Below are positions 34,862 through 46,313 of a DNA stretch of 64,000 bases, piece after piece. The DNA is from Mytilus galloprovincialis (lineage: Eukaryota; Mollusca; Bivalvia; Mytilida; Mytilidae). The stretch's first letter is position 1. Every line of letters begins with the position of its first letter. The stretch covers positions 95,003,743 to 95,067,742 of the forward strand of contig NC_134839.1 of the NCBI RefSeq assembly GCF_965363235.1, written 5' to 3'. The position numbers and the translations under genes are program-made. The notes under the pieces were generated by a model, which saw only the letters and a program-made list of their open reading frames with translations, made no database searches and was not told where the DNA came from.

Positions 34862-36071
34862 TATGCTTGACGAATCATACGTAAGGCTCGTTTAAGGGAT
34901 CCTTTCTTCTGACATATTTAAATAATTATAGTCGTGGAACTTCGGACAATTATCCTACATGCAACGACACTTATTAAATTGGATTTTTCTAGGGATATAT
35001 TTAGGATTTCGGGACGTACGATAGGTTAAAATATGATACCACCAGGTCGGAGGAGATACCACTTCAAAATATCCTAAATATAGAGTAGTCAGACGAAAAC
35101 ATTTCCCCTAATAGACTGAAAACCGGCCCTCTTCAATATTACAATGTTGTACTGTTTAACCTAAAAAAAAAAAGTCAAAGCAAATACATTGTCTTCTTCC
35201 CTTACAGAAAAATGAGAAAAATCAAAGCACAAATACTTCCTTGATTCAAAATTTACAACGCTCAAAATAATAAAATGAAAATGAAGAAAACAAGATGATC
35301 TTCAAACTATGCCATATGCTGGTGCTCGTTTAATAACTTTTGAATCATCGCCTCTCCCCTGGTAATATTCATTGCTCCCCCCTTAATGTGTATATATGAT
35401 ACACCGGAGCAATTGAAGTGTTGTTTTAGTGTATAATTACGTTTTGCCTATTGTCCTGAACCTTCATGAAATATTAGCCACTAGACGATAAGTGACAACT
35501 TTGCGTCTATCTTCCAAACATGTGTACTGTTAAATCGTCATCATAAAATCCACAAAATTGTAGATTTATTTTCTTGATATACAAAATCTGTTTTTCTAGA
35601 TTTATTTAACATTTCTTTTTAAAAACATTGTAGCATATTTTTTTTTTTAGCAAATCTCGATATTCCACTTTGACAATTTGCTGAAAGTTTACTATAAAAA
35701 ATAAAAATAAATGTGAATCTTGTCGTTAAAGTTAGACTAACGTACTTCAATAATGCCATTGAAATGTTAATCGTGAAACTCGTGCTTAAAAAAATCCCGC
35801 GGAAATGTGTGTACTCGTGGTTGACGTCAGTAACGTATCGGACGTACAAAAAAAAAAATGTAAGTGTATTTGACACTATTTTTCTCTGTTTGATTATACA
35901 AAAATCGTGTATTATTTACGATATCATTATTTTTGAAAAAATAAACTTGATTTAGAAAAGAATGCTGTTTTACTGGATAAAACAAAGACTCTTTTAACTG
36001 TTATTGTGGAAATGAAATACGTGCTCCCTTTACGTTCGTTCGTACCTTTCGTCAATTTGTAAGAAAGCTCT
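34831..36071. mobile_element. Tandem insert unit 3, complete, 1241 bp
   Basis: Nearly identical to unit 2. The few differences seen are in A-run lengths and one or two single bases. It ends at 36071 and is followed by AAT and then the resumed left arm of the host element. Confidence 0.75.
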
Positions 36072-36759
36072 AATATGTACAAAAATAGTGTACATGTTAT
36101 AACTTGTAAAATGCAAAAATACAAGTTATAACATGTACAAAAGTACCTCATACATTTTATAACCTGTACAAAATATTGCTTAAAAATGGTTTTAACTTGT
36201 ACAAAATTTAAGATAAATCTTAATGAAGTAAAATATACATTTAAATTCACCAATGCATAAAGAACAACAATAAATAGGCCAGAACGTGTCCTTTTCTGTA
36301 GAGGACAATGATCACAAAGTTTCAGAAATATATGTTTTATGACTTATGTTGGCAAAATGTGTTTTCATGCAATTGTATGTTTTATATAGTCCATCATGGC
36401 TTAAATAAGTGTGACACTATTTACTAAAAGCTTGCATTTCATCAATGACAATTCCATTAGATACTAGTAATTTAATTCTTCCAAAAATTTTAAGAATGAT
36501 GTCTTAAAAATTTGCGTAATACTCCTCCCTCTCGTTTTATAGCATGCAAAGACTAAAATAATGTCGTATATGCTTACTCTGTAAAAGGAAGAGAGAGCTG
36601 AAATAGTTTTCATTGGACCACGCTTCATTATCAATATCTTTGGATCTACTCTTCAACATTTTTGACCTTCAGCATGTAAATTCATAATTATTAGTTTTAT
36701 ATAAACTATAAAATCATTGCATGAGGCTGATGTCATTTTGATGTTTTAAATATATATCC

Positions 36760-36860
36760 TCTACTTTGAAAGCATGTATATGTGTCCTTTGGATGTCGTC
36801 TGCTCCATGGTTTGGTTGTTGTCTTTTAGACACATACCCCATTTCCATTCCCATTTTTAT
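36760..36860 (+). repeat. Fragment of the Penelope-type element 3' end
   Basis: Contains 'gtctgctccatggtttggtt', 'gttgtcttttagacacat' and 'ccccatttccattcccattt', matching the last 90 bp of the family at 7590-7660. Confidence 0.55.
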
Positions 36861-37339
36861 TTGTAGACACATCTGTCCTGGCTATCCTCTTCTGTCTTTT
36901 AGTGTGAAATATGAAGTGGACACTCACAATTATAATTCATCAAATCAAGATATGTCCATAGATAGTCATAAGAGGATCATAAGACATGGCCTAAGATATA
37001 TCTTATGACAAGTCAGGAATGCTTCGTAATACCGACCCCTGGACATTAACTGTACCAAAAAAGGACAAAACACACTACCATGAAGGAATAATAAAAACGT
37101 TATGAAAATATTATTGAGGTCATAACATCTGTTGCAATAATAGAAACATATCCTTATTTTTCAATTTTTTACAAGTTAAAACCATTTTTAAGCAATATTT
37201 TGTACAGGTTATAACATGTACGAGGTACTTTTGTGCATGTTATAACTGAAATTTTTGCATTATACAAGTTATAACATGTACAATATTTTTGTACATGTTA
37301 TAACCTGTACAAAATTGCAACTTGTACACGACATATATA

Positions 37340-37900
37340 TCAATCGATATCTAAAAATACCACATTTCCAATACTAAACCAACAATCACATGCACACATA
37401 TTATATTAAATTATGATAGAGCGAAGCAGTTGATAGCTGTTTAGAAAGCTCAAACTTGCATTATAATCTCGATTATAATCATATCAATATATTTATAACA
37501 TAAGTGTATCACATACATGTAGTTTTAATTATCCTATAGACACATGTTCATTGATCGTTTACCAACATTGTATTCAGATGATATTGCATAGCATTGCAGA
37601 CGCATCTTTCCAATATTCTAGTTTCTTTTGAGATGGAGTTGTGCTCATTGTGACATTTCAATGTTTGCTCTATGCCAAGTGCATAGGTATATTGTCAAAT
37701 TCAAAACAAGTCTCCAATTGCAGCTTGACACTTTTAACCTATTTTGTCAAGATTGGTGTTTTAACACGAATAAAACAAAACACTTTTTTTTTTAAATATG
37801 AATGGGTGTTTTCTGACGGAAATATTAAGAATTGTCATAGTAATATATAGAATTTTCTAATCATTTAAATATTTGGGTGTAGATTTTAGCAACACGTAAA
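37340..37900. other. Intergenic, nothing recognised
   Basis: AT-rich with no supported gene; a family A fragment begins about 37900. Confidence 0.4.
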
Positions 37901-37977
37901 CAAGTTTACCTAGCTAAAAAACCAGGTTTAATCCACCACTTTTTACATAAGAATATTCCTATACCAATAGTTTTCAA

Positions 37978-38042
37978 AGGTACCAGGATAAATTAGTACG
38001 CCAGATGCGCGTTTCATTTACATAAGACTCATCAGTGACGCT
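37978..38042 (-). ncRNA. Hammerhead ribozyme-like motif
   Basis: Minus strand CTGATGA (38035-38029), a weakened stem II, GAAA, then stem III ACGC/GCGT and the cleavage-site A, in the same layout as 655-720. Stem II has a mismatch, so this copy may be inactive. Confidence 0.55.
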
Positions 38043-38442
38043 CATATCAAAATATTTAAAAAGTACAAAGTTGAAGAGCATTGAGGATAAAAAAAAATCC
38101 AAAAACTGTGCCAAATACGGCTAAGGTAATCTATGCCTGGGATAAGAACATCCTTAGTTTTTCGAAAAAAATCAAAGTTTTGTAAACAGGAAATTTATAA
38201 AATTGACCACATTATTGATATTCATGTCAACACCGAAGTTGGGCTGGTGATACCCTCGGGGACGAAACGTCCACCAGCAGTAGCATCGACCCAGTGGTGT
38301 AAATAGTTATCAAAGGTACAAGGATTATAATTTAATACGCCAAACAAGTACAAAGTTGAAGAGCATTGAGGATCCAAAATTCCAAAAAGTTGTGCCAAAT
38401 ACGGCTATGGTAATCTATGCCTGGGATAAGAAAATCCTTAGT
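37979..38442 (-). mobile_element. Hammerhead-bearing repeat, partial dimer of a 336-bp unit
   Basis: 'ggtaccagga' at 37979 and 'ggtacaagga' at 38315 start two direct copies 336 bp apart. Both continue with 'acgcca', 'agtacaaagttgaagagcat', 'tgtgccaaatacggct' and 'gggataagaa'. The first copy carries the hammerhead core; the second has lost it between 'acgcca' and 'aacaagtac'. Between them lies a hairpin (38243-38278, GCTGGTG against CACCAGC). Tandem hammerhead units fit both Penelope-like terminal repeats and small bivalve retroelements that make circular RNA. Confidence 0.7.
38243..38278. repeat. Hairpin in the hammerhead repeat
   Basis: Outer arms GCTGGTG and CACCAGC enclose an inner stem GGACG/CGTCC with loop AAA. 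It sits directly before the direct-repeat boundary. Confidence 0.7.
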
Positions 38443-38600
38443 TGTACCAAGTCAGGAATATGACAGCTGTTATCCATTCGTTAAATGTGTTTGAGATTTT
38501 GATTTTGCCTTTTGATTAGGAACTTTTCGTTTTGAATTTTCCTCGGAGTTCAGTATTTTAGTGATTTTACTTTATAAAAAAATTTAATTAAGGCCAGATT
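38443..38600 (+). repeat. Family A fragment
   Basis: 'gtaccaagtcaggaatatga', 'cagctgttatccattcg', 'ttttgaattttcctcgg' and 'agttcagtatttt', joined directly to the end of the hammerhead repeat. Confidence 0.75.
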
Positions 38601-39094
38601 CTTATTTTACAGAAATATTAAGTCTGTCTCACCTTCTTTGGAAATATTGCTGCAATATTTGATCATATTATATAACCCATTGTTTCATAGATGGATGTGA
38701 CATTTGGGATATTATACAATTGGAGTTATATGTGAGTTCAAAGGACTCCTTCGTGCATAGGCATTATCACTCAGATACATTGTATTGACATTGATATAGG
38801 ACTTCACTATCCAAACTTCTAAATAATACTTATACAGAATATTAGACTGGTGATTCAGCCCAAGAAAGTGCTTTGTATGCAAATATAATGTTTATTAGTT
38901 AACTGGTAAATCTATTTATTTGTTAAAACATAAGTAATGACACAATTAAATTGTTGCTAATAATGTCTATAACACATGTCTTTCTAAACTGCTGGAACGC
39001 GCGTAAAAAAAGAGACATAATCGAAAAAGTAGTCAAAATATGGTTACAGCAGTCATCACTGTCAGTGTGTTACAATCTCAAAACAAATAAACTT

Positions 39095-39655
39095 TAACGG
39101 GAAGGATTGTGCCTGATGTTCATATGATGAAATCATAATCTTTCAGTCAGTTTAATTGAAGTCTAGAGCTGGTATGTCAGTTAACTGCTAGTAGTCTGTT
39201 GTTATTTATGTATTATTGTCATTTTGTTTATTTTCTTTGGTTACATCTTCTGACATCAGACTCGGACTTCTCTTGAACTGAATTTTAATGTGCGTATTGT
39301 TATGCGTTTATTTTTCTACATTGGTTAGAGGTATAGGGGGAGGGTTGAGATCTCACAAACATGTTTAACCCCGTCGCATTTTTGCGCCTGTACCAAGTCA
39401 GGAGCCTCTGGCCTTTGTTAGTCTTGTATTATTTTAATTTTAGTTTCTTGTGTACAATTTGGAAATTAGTATGACGTTCATTATCACTGGACTAGTATAT
39501 ATTTGTTCAGGGGCCAGCTGAAGGACGCCTCCGGGTGCGGGAATTTCTCGCTACATTGAAGACCTGTTGGTGACCCTCTGCTGTTGTTTTTTATTTGGTC
39601 GGGTTGTTGTCTCTTTGAAACATTACCCATTTCCATTCTCAATTTTATTTAGAAA
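39095..39655 (+). mobile_element. Solo 3' end of the Penelope-type element family
   Basis: From 'gggaaggattgtgcctgatg' to 'ccattctcaattttattt' it follows 7120-7665 base by base with scattered differences. Shared landmarks are 'ttaactgctagtagtc', 'gacatcagactcggac', 'ggagggttgagatctcac' and 'ggggccagctgaaggacg'. No reverse transcriptase sequence precedes it, so it is a 5'-truncated copy. Confidence 0.8.
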
Positions 39656-41128
39656 AAAGCACAAAAAGGATCTATCAAATTAAAAAACCACATTCATTTT
39701 TCGCGAGTAAGGCGTCAAAAAAATGTAAACGTCGCATAGGAAGAAATTTTGTCGTTCAATGTATATTCCAAACAATTATAATTTCACATAGGGAATGGTG
39801 GTATTCAGTCAGGGTTAAAGAATCAAAAGTTATGTTAGAATTAATTTCAGAAACAGACAGGGATTTAAAATTATCCAGAAGTTCTTTAGAATTTTTTAAG
39901 AATCCATATATGGTTAATACCCCTTCGCAATTAAAATAATTTTGTCGTTTGTCGCTCAACCTATTTTCTCATTTATAATAGAACTATAACATAATGACAT
40001 TTAATAGAAGAATAACATAATGACGAGATCTTTTAAAGTACAGAGACACGTTATAAGAACCAAAGAAACACAAAAAGTCGTATATACAAAGCACACCAGC
40101 AAAAATGAAAGATAATACAAACACATTGACGGGATGTATAAGTACCAAGCCACGTCAAATGGATATCACATAAAACAGACCAAACAGTAAAAGGAATATT
40201 AATAATTGAACAAAGACAAATAAAAGAACAATATAAGACGTAGTTAAGATGATAAACAACGTCAGTACGTCTGTACACCAAGACCATCATGTATTACTTG
40301 TGAAGCTGATATATATATCAACAAGGTCTTTGTATCTCCAACTGTCTGTAAATCATTTTTATTCGTTTCTGAAGACTAAGACCACAATTAAGGACCCTTA
40401 TTTTCCGTTGTTTACGAATAGTGATCCCTTTAAATACAAAATATTTTTTTCTTTATTTTTTTCCCTTCCTTATTAACTTCTTAGCTTTTCAAAGGTCGGA
40501 AATGAAAGAATACAATTGAAATATACTTTTGAATGTTTTATTTTAATAACTCGGTAGATAGAAGGAGTGATTAAGCCAAATGCAAAATGGTAAAATTTAT
40601 AGTTTTTCGAACATGTCTTGGCTAGTCCTTACAAGGAACAATGTGCACTACCGTAATTTGTAAAATTCGTCAGTGTCATTTGTTTACTAAATGTTGGATA
40701 CAATTGCAAATCAATTTGAACAATACACACACCATATATTGTGCAGAATTTGCAGGTGGGATTATGTAAATGTGACAAAAACGTTAGAATAAACAAATAA
40801 GGGTAATTAATAATGGTCTATGACCGAAGAGGTTGATTCTTAAATACCCGAAAGTAAAGTAAGGACAATCTTTACTGACAGAAAATGACATATATATAAA
40901 TCATGCCTTGTTTGTTGAACTTTTATTCAGTAATGTTGAAAAATCTGTGAAAATATGTAATTTTTGGCATTGAGAAATCTCTTTTTTACAGATTTATGAG
41001 AGCCCTTTTAGTTTTGTGATGATTCCAACATATTTATATATAAATCAATTATTTTGGAATTTTTGTTTGTGGTTTATATGAATGATGAGTGGAAGATAAA
41101 AAAGAAAAGAAAAGAACAAAATGGAAAA
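39656..41128. other. Intergenic, nothing recognised
   Basis: No supported gene, RNA or bounded repeat. Confidence 0.4.
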
Positions 41129-41701
41129 GAGTAGGTTCAGTAAGACCCCTTTTTGGCCCCAAAATATAGCAGTTTTACAAAATTGTTAAAATGTTAACCT
41201 TTAGTTATTTATTGGACAGTAGAATGATTCTGCTACATAAATATGGGCTTTTTTGACAATACAATGCATAATATCCGGTACTAGCACCATTAAGTCATGC
41301 TAAATTACTGAAATCCTCATAATTCTACCATTTTAGTTAAATTTTAGACGGTTTTCGTGTAAAACGAAAGGGGCCGCATTCGTGTTAATCCTTAATATTG
41401 AAAAGTAAGTTGTATTTTATGATAATACATAACATATATAAAGGTTGAGGATGAACACGGATGCGGCCACTTCCATTTTTACCAAAAACCATCTGAAAAG
41501 TGACATTCTTCGGCATATTTGGTAGATTTTTCATATTTGAGCTTGAATCGGATCGTTTTTAATGACTAAATCTGTTAAAATCTTTCATATAAACTAATGG
41601 ATTCAAATAAAATAGATACTTAAGTGTTTAAAAAGTGGTCAAAATCTTTCGTCAGAAGAACCTGAAATTTGTGGCCAAAATCGGTCCTTACCGGACCTAC
41701 T
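41129..41701. mobile_element. Non-autonomous DNA element with AGTAGGT termini
   Basis: The left end AGTAGGTTCAGTAAGACC and the complement of the right end AGTAGGTCCGGTAAGGACC match with two changes and one indel. The 573-bp interior contains a segment from about 41380 on that recurs in diverged form at 60340-60560, so that family is interspersed. No ORF. Confidence 0.6.
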
Positions 41702-43060
41702 CCTTTCAAGATTGATGTTCTACAAATTAGACTTTGAAATTTTTTATTACCTTGAAACGTTTATGATCTTGTATATTTGTGGTCTGGTCTTTAAATTAAA
41801 TTAAAATCTTATTTTGCTCGTTTTGTTGTAACTGTCATGAAACTTTATATAATATCAAATTAGAACAAGCAATAAAATCACGGGTTGTTTTATGTTTCAG
41901 GATACCAAGTACGGATATAATTTAAGCTGTCATGAACTGATTTAATTTTCAGAATGGAATCTATTAAAAAAAACTTGGTACCAAGCACGCATGAGGTTTT
42001 GAAAGGTTTATTCATTAAGGTAACTGTTAATAAAACAAATCCCAAATTTTACTCTACATGCCCAAATTACTAAACTTTATAGAAAATAACATCAATCATA
42101 GTGAATGATAGTTTGATCATTTTTCATATACACAGTTCGTAGTCAACATGTAATCATATGAATGTAATATGAAGTAATCTTAAAATAAACATGATTACAC
42201 TTGTTGTTTTTTTTACATTATAATCGATTTAATTACGATCAATTGTAGTCCGAAATAACAAGAACTTGGAAATATGGAAATTCATTATTTTTCTTCTTCA
42301 TTTTCGTCAGAGGAGACTCTATAAAATCTCACATCGGTCTCCTCTCCTCAGGAGCACTACAATCAAGATTTCCCATTACATAACTGTTTAACGTATTAAC
42401 TACCATTATTTTTACAGTTAAATAAAGCTTCCAGGAATATTTTTCTGAAGTACATCCAACTCGAGGTGCTAATCAATTTTTTTCTATCTTTTTAGATCAT
42501 GATAAATATAATATACTTTGAAAAGAACCACACCTATGATGATGATATAATCAAATAACTGGTTTTGTTGTATATGTAAATAATATTGTAGCAAGTGTAT
42601 TGATATTTGTAAATACATTCGATATTAAAATTGGTACTGGTGGTGCACTTCTATTTACCATCTTGCAGGGAAATTTTTATGCCGACTTTTCGAAGACCCC
42701 CTCCCCCCCAAAAAAAAACAAAGAAGAAAAAAAACATCTTGCTCATTGAAAGTTCTGCAGTTTGATTTTGAGATCGGAAGTTTCGTTATATTTTTCTTCA
42801 TATATTGATATCGTCTTTGATTTCCGCAGATACGGACGTCTTCAATATGACACCTATGACAAACGTGGTTATTTCAACTTTCCAATTGTCGCTTTCCTAT
42901 TGTCTTATGCCTGCTGTAACATACGCTCGGTCCCATGGTATGGCGTTGACATATCAGAATAGATGTCTGACCTTTAGATTTAATAGTTGTGTCATATTCC
43001 AATATGTCACATTTTATCACATGATAGTTTGTAACTGTGATGTGTATCTTCTTAGATAAA
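41702..43060. other. Intergenic, nothing recognised
   Basis: No supported gene. A C/A-run lies at 42699-42735. Overlapping short open frames at 42762-43059 have no recognisable features. Confidence 0.4.
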
Positions 43061-43074
43061 AGCATCGGTAAACT

Positions 43075-43145
43075 CATCTCCGCTAGCCCAGGGTTATGAC
43101 CAACTCCGGAGGGGAGTGGATCGTAACCCTTGGCTAGCAAAGATG
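43075..43145. mobile_element. 71-bp foldback mini-element with 9-bp target duplication
   Basis: The direct repeat CGGTAAACT occurs at 43066-43074 and 43146-43154. Between the copies lies an almost complete palindrome: 33-bp arms starting CATCTCCGCTAGCC and CATCTTTGCTAGCC with about six mismatches. Removing the element rebuilds 'cggtaaactactgttgcctt', which matches family E elsewhere ('cggtatactactgttgcctt'), confirming the insertion. A 9-bp duplication fits Mutator-like transposition; that assignment is inference. Confidence 0.8.
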
Positions 43146-43289
43146 CGGTAAACTACTGTTGCCTTTCATCTATATATTTATGGTTTATGGTATTATTATT
43201 TCACTCAACAATTTATATGATCTTACATAGGAACCAAATCTTGAAATACTAAATCTTTTGGAAGGAACAAGAATCGTACAATAATAATC

Positions 43290-43590
43290 ATTTGAGTAAA
43301 AAGTAAAATCACAAAAATACTGAACTCCGAGGAAAATTCAAAACGGAAAGTCCCTAATCAAATGACAAAACACATCAAAAAAATGGACAACAACTGTCAT
43401 ATTCCTGACTTGGTACAGGCATTTTCAAATGTAAAAAATGGTTGAATCAACCTGGTTTTACAGCGCTAAATCTCTCACTTGTATGACAGCCGCATCAAAT
43501 TCCATTATATTTAAAACAAAACAGACATAATAGGTAAAGTTGTCAAAATATGGGTACAGCAGTCATCACTGTGTCACAATCTCAAAACAA
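43290..43590 (-). repeat. Family A copy, reverse
   Basis: In reverse order: 'actgaactccgaggaaaatt', 'ggacaacaactgtcatattc', 'ctgacttggtacaggcat', 'cttgtatgaca' and 'gggtacagcagtcatcac'. Confidence 0.8.
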
Positions 43591-44229
43591 ACAAATATTT
43601 AACAAAAAACTCTTACGGAGAAAAAGTTCTTATTCATTGAAAAATAAAAAGAATGCAAATATGAAATAAATCTGCAAAGAAATCGAGGAGCAATAGAACA
43701 AAAGCATTTGTGTAGTGTTTCATAATAGGAAATCCTCTTGTAATATTCAAGCAAGACAATGTAAATAATACAAATATTCTGTAAATCCACGAAAGACAAT
43801 AGTTTCTGTGATTGTTAATTTTATTCAGTGTTTGGTATTTATTGATAGGAAAGTCTCTGGTAGTGTTTGTTATCCAGCAAGACAGCAATTTCAATCATAC
43901 TACACAATAAAAAGTCCTGTAAATCCAAAAAAGACAACGGTTGTGTATTCGGTGTTTGCTGTATAGTTTAAAACACACGATATATCTTTATACGACTGAA
44001 GGTTTTAGTATAGAAATTGGTTTTTATAAAATAGAAAATAGAAACGTTATATACTAAAGTTGGTTGCAAGATATTACTAAATTCTACATAAACTTTCGTT
44101 TATAGGTTGACCGCCTCAAAACATTCAAACTTATAACAGATGATGTGAAATACTCATATTAATTATGTTACATGTTTCTGCGAGTTAAACAAACAGCTTT
44201 AGGACCCTTGAAATCTTACTGAAGACGTT
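43591..44229. other. Intergenic, nothing recognised
   Basis: AT-rich. A loose internal repeat around 'gtaaatccacgaaagacaat' and 'gtaaatccaaaaaagacaac' is present at 43780-43940. Confidence 0.4.
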
Positions 44230-44295
44230 GCATGGGTGTCACATGGTTTAAGGTTATCCACGTTACTAGTGGGCGTCAAAGGAATGAATTAACTG

Positions 44296-44342
44296 TTATA
44301 ATGTCTTCTTCGTCATTTTGAAAGTTACAGCGCTAAAGTGAA
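44296..44342 (+). promoter_or_regulatory. Possible promoter and leader exon of the micro-exon gene
   Basis: TTATAAT (44298-44304) lies about 40 nt before a segment ending GTGAAG|GTAAGA at 44342. The first coding exon at 46314 opens directly after an acceptor (TTTTTTCAG) only 7 nt before the ATG, so a non-coding leader exon must exist upstream. This donor is the best candidate seen, but alternatives were not excluded. Confidence 0.35.
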
Positions 44343-44604
44343 GGTAAGACATATATTTCTCTCTTAATGTTGATAAATTGTTTTATACATCTTTTGAATC
44401 ATGCATTTCTTTATGCATTTCTTGTTCTATTCTTTTTGCTCTTTGTTCTCTACGATTTGTCATGTTTGTGTTTTAACAGACTAAAAAATATTTGATTTGC
44501 CCAAATACCAAAAGAATTAGACACAAGTCAAACAAAGTATTGCAAACTTCTCTGTTATCATATTTAACCATAAAATAAATTAAAGCATGCATGCATTGAC
44601 ATGT

Positions 44605-44895
44605 TTAACCCCGCCGCAATTTTGCGCCTGTCCCAAGTCAGGAGCCTCTGGCCTTTGTTGATTTTGTATGATTTTTAATTTTAGTTTCTTGTGTATAATT
44701 CGGAGTTTAGTATGACGTCCGTTATCACTGTACTAGTATACATATTTTTAAGGGACCAGCTGAAGGACGCCTATGGGTGCGGGAGTTTCTCTCTACATTG
44801 AAGACCCATTGGTGGCCTTCGGCTGTTGCCTGCTCTATGGTCGGGTTGTTGTCGCCTTGACACATTCCAAAATTTCCTTTCTCAATTTTATTGAT
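44605..44895 (+). mobile_element. Solo 3' end of the Penelope-type element family, short
   Basis: From 'aaccccgccgcaattttgcg' through 'gtcaggagcctctggccttt', 'ccagctgaaggacgcctatg' and 'ctctatggtcgggttgttgt' to 'ctttctcaattttat'. It matches the last 290 bp of 7009-7665. Confidence 0.75.
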
Positions 44896-44899
44896 ATAA

Positions 44900-45310
44900 A
44901 ACCAAGAATTCCAAAGTGTGCAATGAAATCGTTTTCCTCCAAAATCTACGGACGACACCACGTGTTGGTTGACTGTTATGTAGTAGATGCCGACTGTTAT
45001 ATTCCAACTGTCGTAACCATTGTTCCGATCTCTTTTGCTCGAATTCAAACTACTGTACACGACTTATCCAAGGGTTTGGACTTCAATGAAAAACACGACC
45101 CATGCCACTTATTGACCAAGATAAATGTACCTTTCCGGAGCACATGATATCAACCACAGTTTTTTTCTATGGAGTTCATGTTTCTCTTTTTAGATTTTTA
45201 TGTTGTGTTTTAATTACTGTTTGTCTTTTGACGGGTTTTCTCATTTTGCCATGTGATTGTCAATTTGTTTTCAGTTTGAATATTCCCTTGGTTTTTTTTT
45301 GCATGATACT
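44900..45310 (-). repeat. Family C copy, reverse, diverged
   Basis: Lies directly after the retroelement fragment. It shows 'ccttccttttctcc'-like and 'tttccggagcacatgatatc', 'tttctatggagttcatgttt' and 'ttttatgttgtgttttaatt', following the reverse family C order at 18.1-18.4 kb. Confidence 0.5.
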
Positions 45311-46313
45311 TCATTTATATAAGCTGAACATTGAGAGAATCAATTTTCAATGTCTAGATGAATAGTTTTAAAAACAAATGGACAGTTATTTTGAATACAG
45401 CTTATTAATTTTGTTTATGAGCTTATTTAGTATGTCAAATTATAGTATAAAAAAAAAAAAGAAGGAAAACGTTATAGTAAACACCACAGTAACAAGACGG
45501 ACTAGAAATAATATTGACTCTAATGACATCATAATTTAAGAGAGAAGTAAATACATTCATCACAGATACCAAATCATCACAGTTGGTTAAAAGGAATAAG
45601 GCAGAGTGCGATATAAAATTCATTATTGATTCGACACATGATGTTTAGCATTGGTGCATACGTTTTTCAGCTCTGATTTGAATTTATCAAATATTGGAAT
45701 CGGACAAAGTTTTTTTTTAAATATCAGCTGCAGTATGTTTGAGCTTTTGATTTTGCCATTTGCTTAAGTATTTTTTGTGTAGAACATATCTCGGAGTTCG
45801 TTTTTTGTGTTATTTAACTTTTGTTTGCAGAGAGCATTCAATTGATGTTTATTTACGCAATAATAAGGGTTTGAGAATCAGCCTGGAACAAAGATTTGAT
45901 AGCATGTAGAATTTGAAACATAGTTAAGGGAATGTTACATGAACAAAAGTTTAAAATTGTGTTATACAGTTTTGATATGTTTACAAATACGGTTGTGAAT
46001 AAAATCAACAGAAATGACCAAACTATCCACATCAATATATTTCAAAAACATCGATTCCGTTTAAGATCAGTACAGTGTTGTTTATTATTAAATTATATAT
46101 TTGGCTAGATTGGACTTGTTGTAAGCACCCTACTACTTTTTAAATAAAAATGATGAAAATTTCTTCAGATAAATGTCAAATGTTACATTTTCAACATCTG
46201 AATACAGATCAAAATGAGAATACAAAAATAAAACAATAAACATTAACAAAAATAATCTATCCTTTATTCTACTTACTTTGGTTGTAAAGTTATTAATCAT
46301 TATCTTTTTTCAG
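45311..46313. other. Leader intron region, nothing further recognised
   Basis: A family A fragment lies at about 45725-45830 ('gagcttttgattttgccatt', 'ctcggagttcg'). The rest is AT-rich. Confidence 0.4.

Larger units (their letters stand above)
33305..37339. mobile_element. Composite DNA element: long inverted-repeat host with nested tandem insert
   Basis: The outer ends are inverted: TATATATGTCGTGTACAAGT at 33305 and its complement ending at 37339. The right arm (about 37150-37339) is rich in the motif TTATAACATGTACAAA, and its complement reappears at 36075-36215, not next to the left end. The left arm is therefore interrupted between 33332 and 36075 by the tandem insert, with about 15 nt of the arm lost. 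Without the insert the host element would be about 1.3 kb. No transposase ORF was found. Confidence 0.7.

Noticed and set aside
34364-36253. Minus-strand frames of 85-125 codons in the tandem insert as a transposase
   Set aside because: They repeat with the units, cross unit boundaries and show no catalytic motif.
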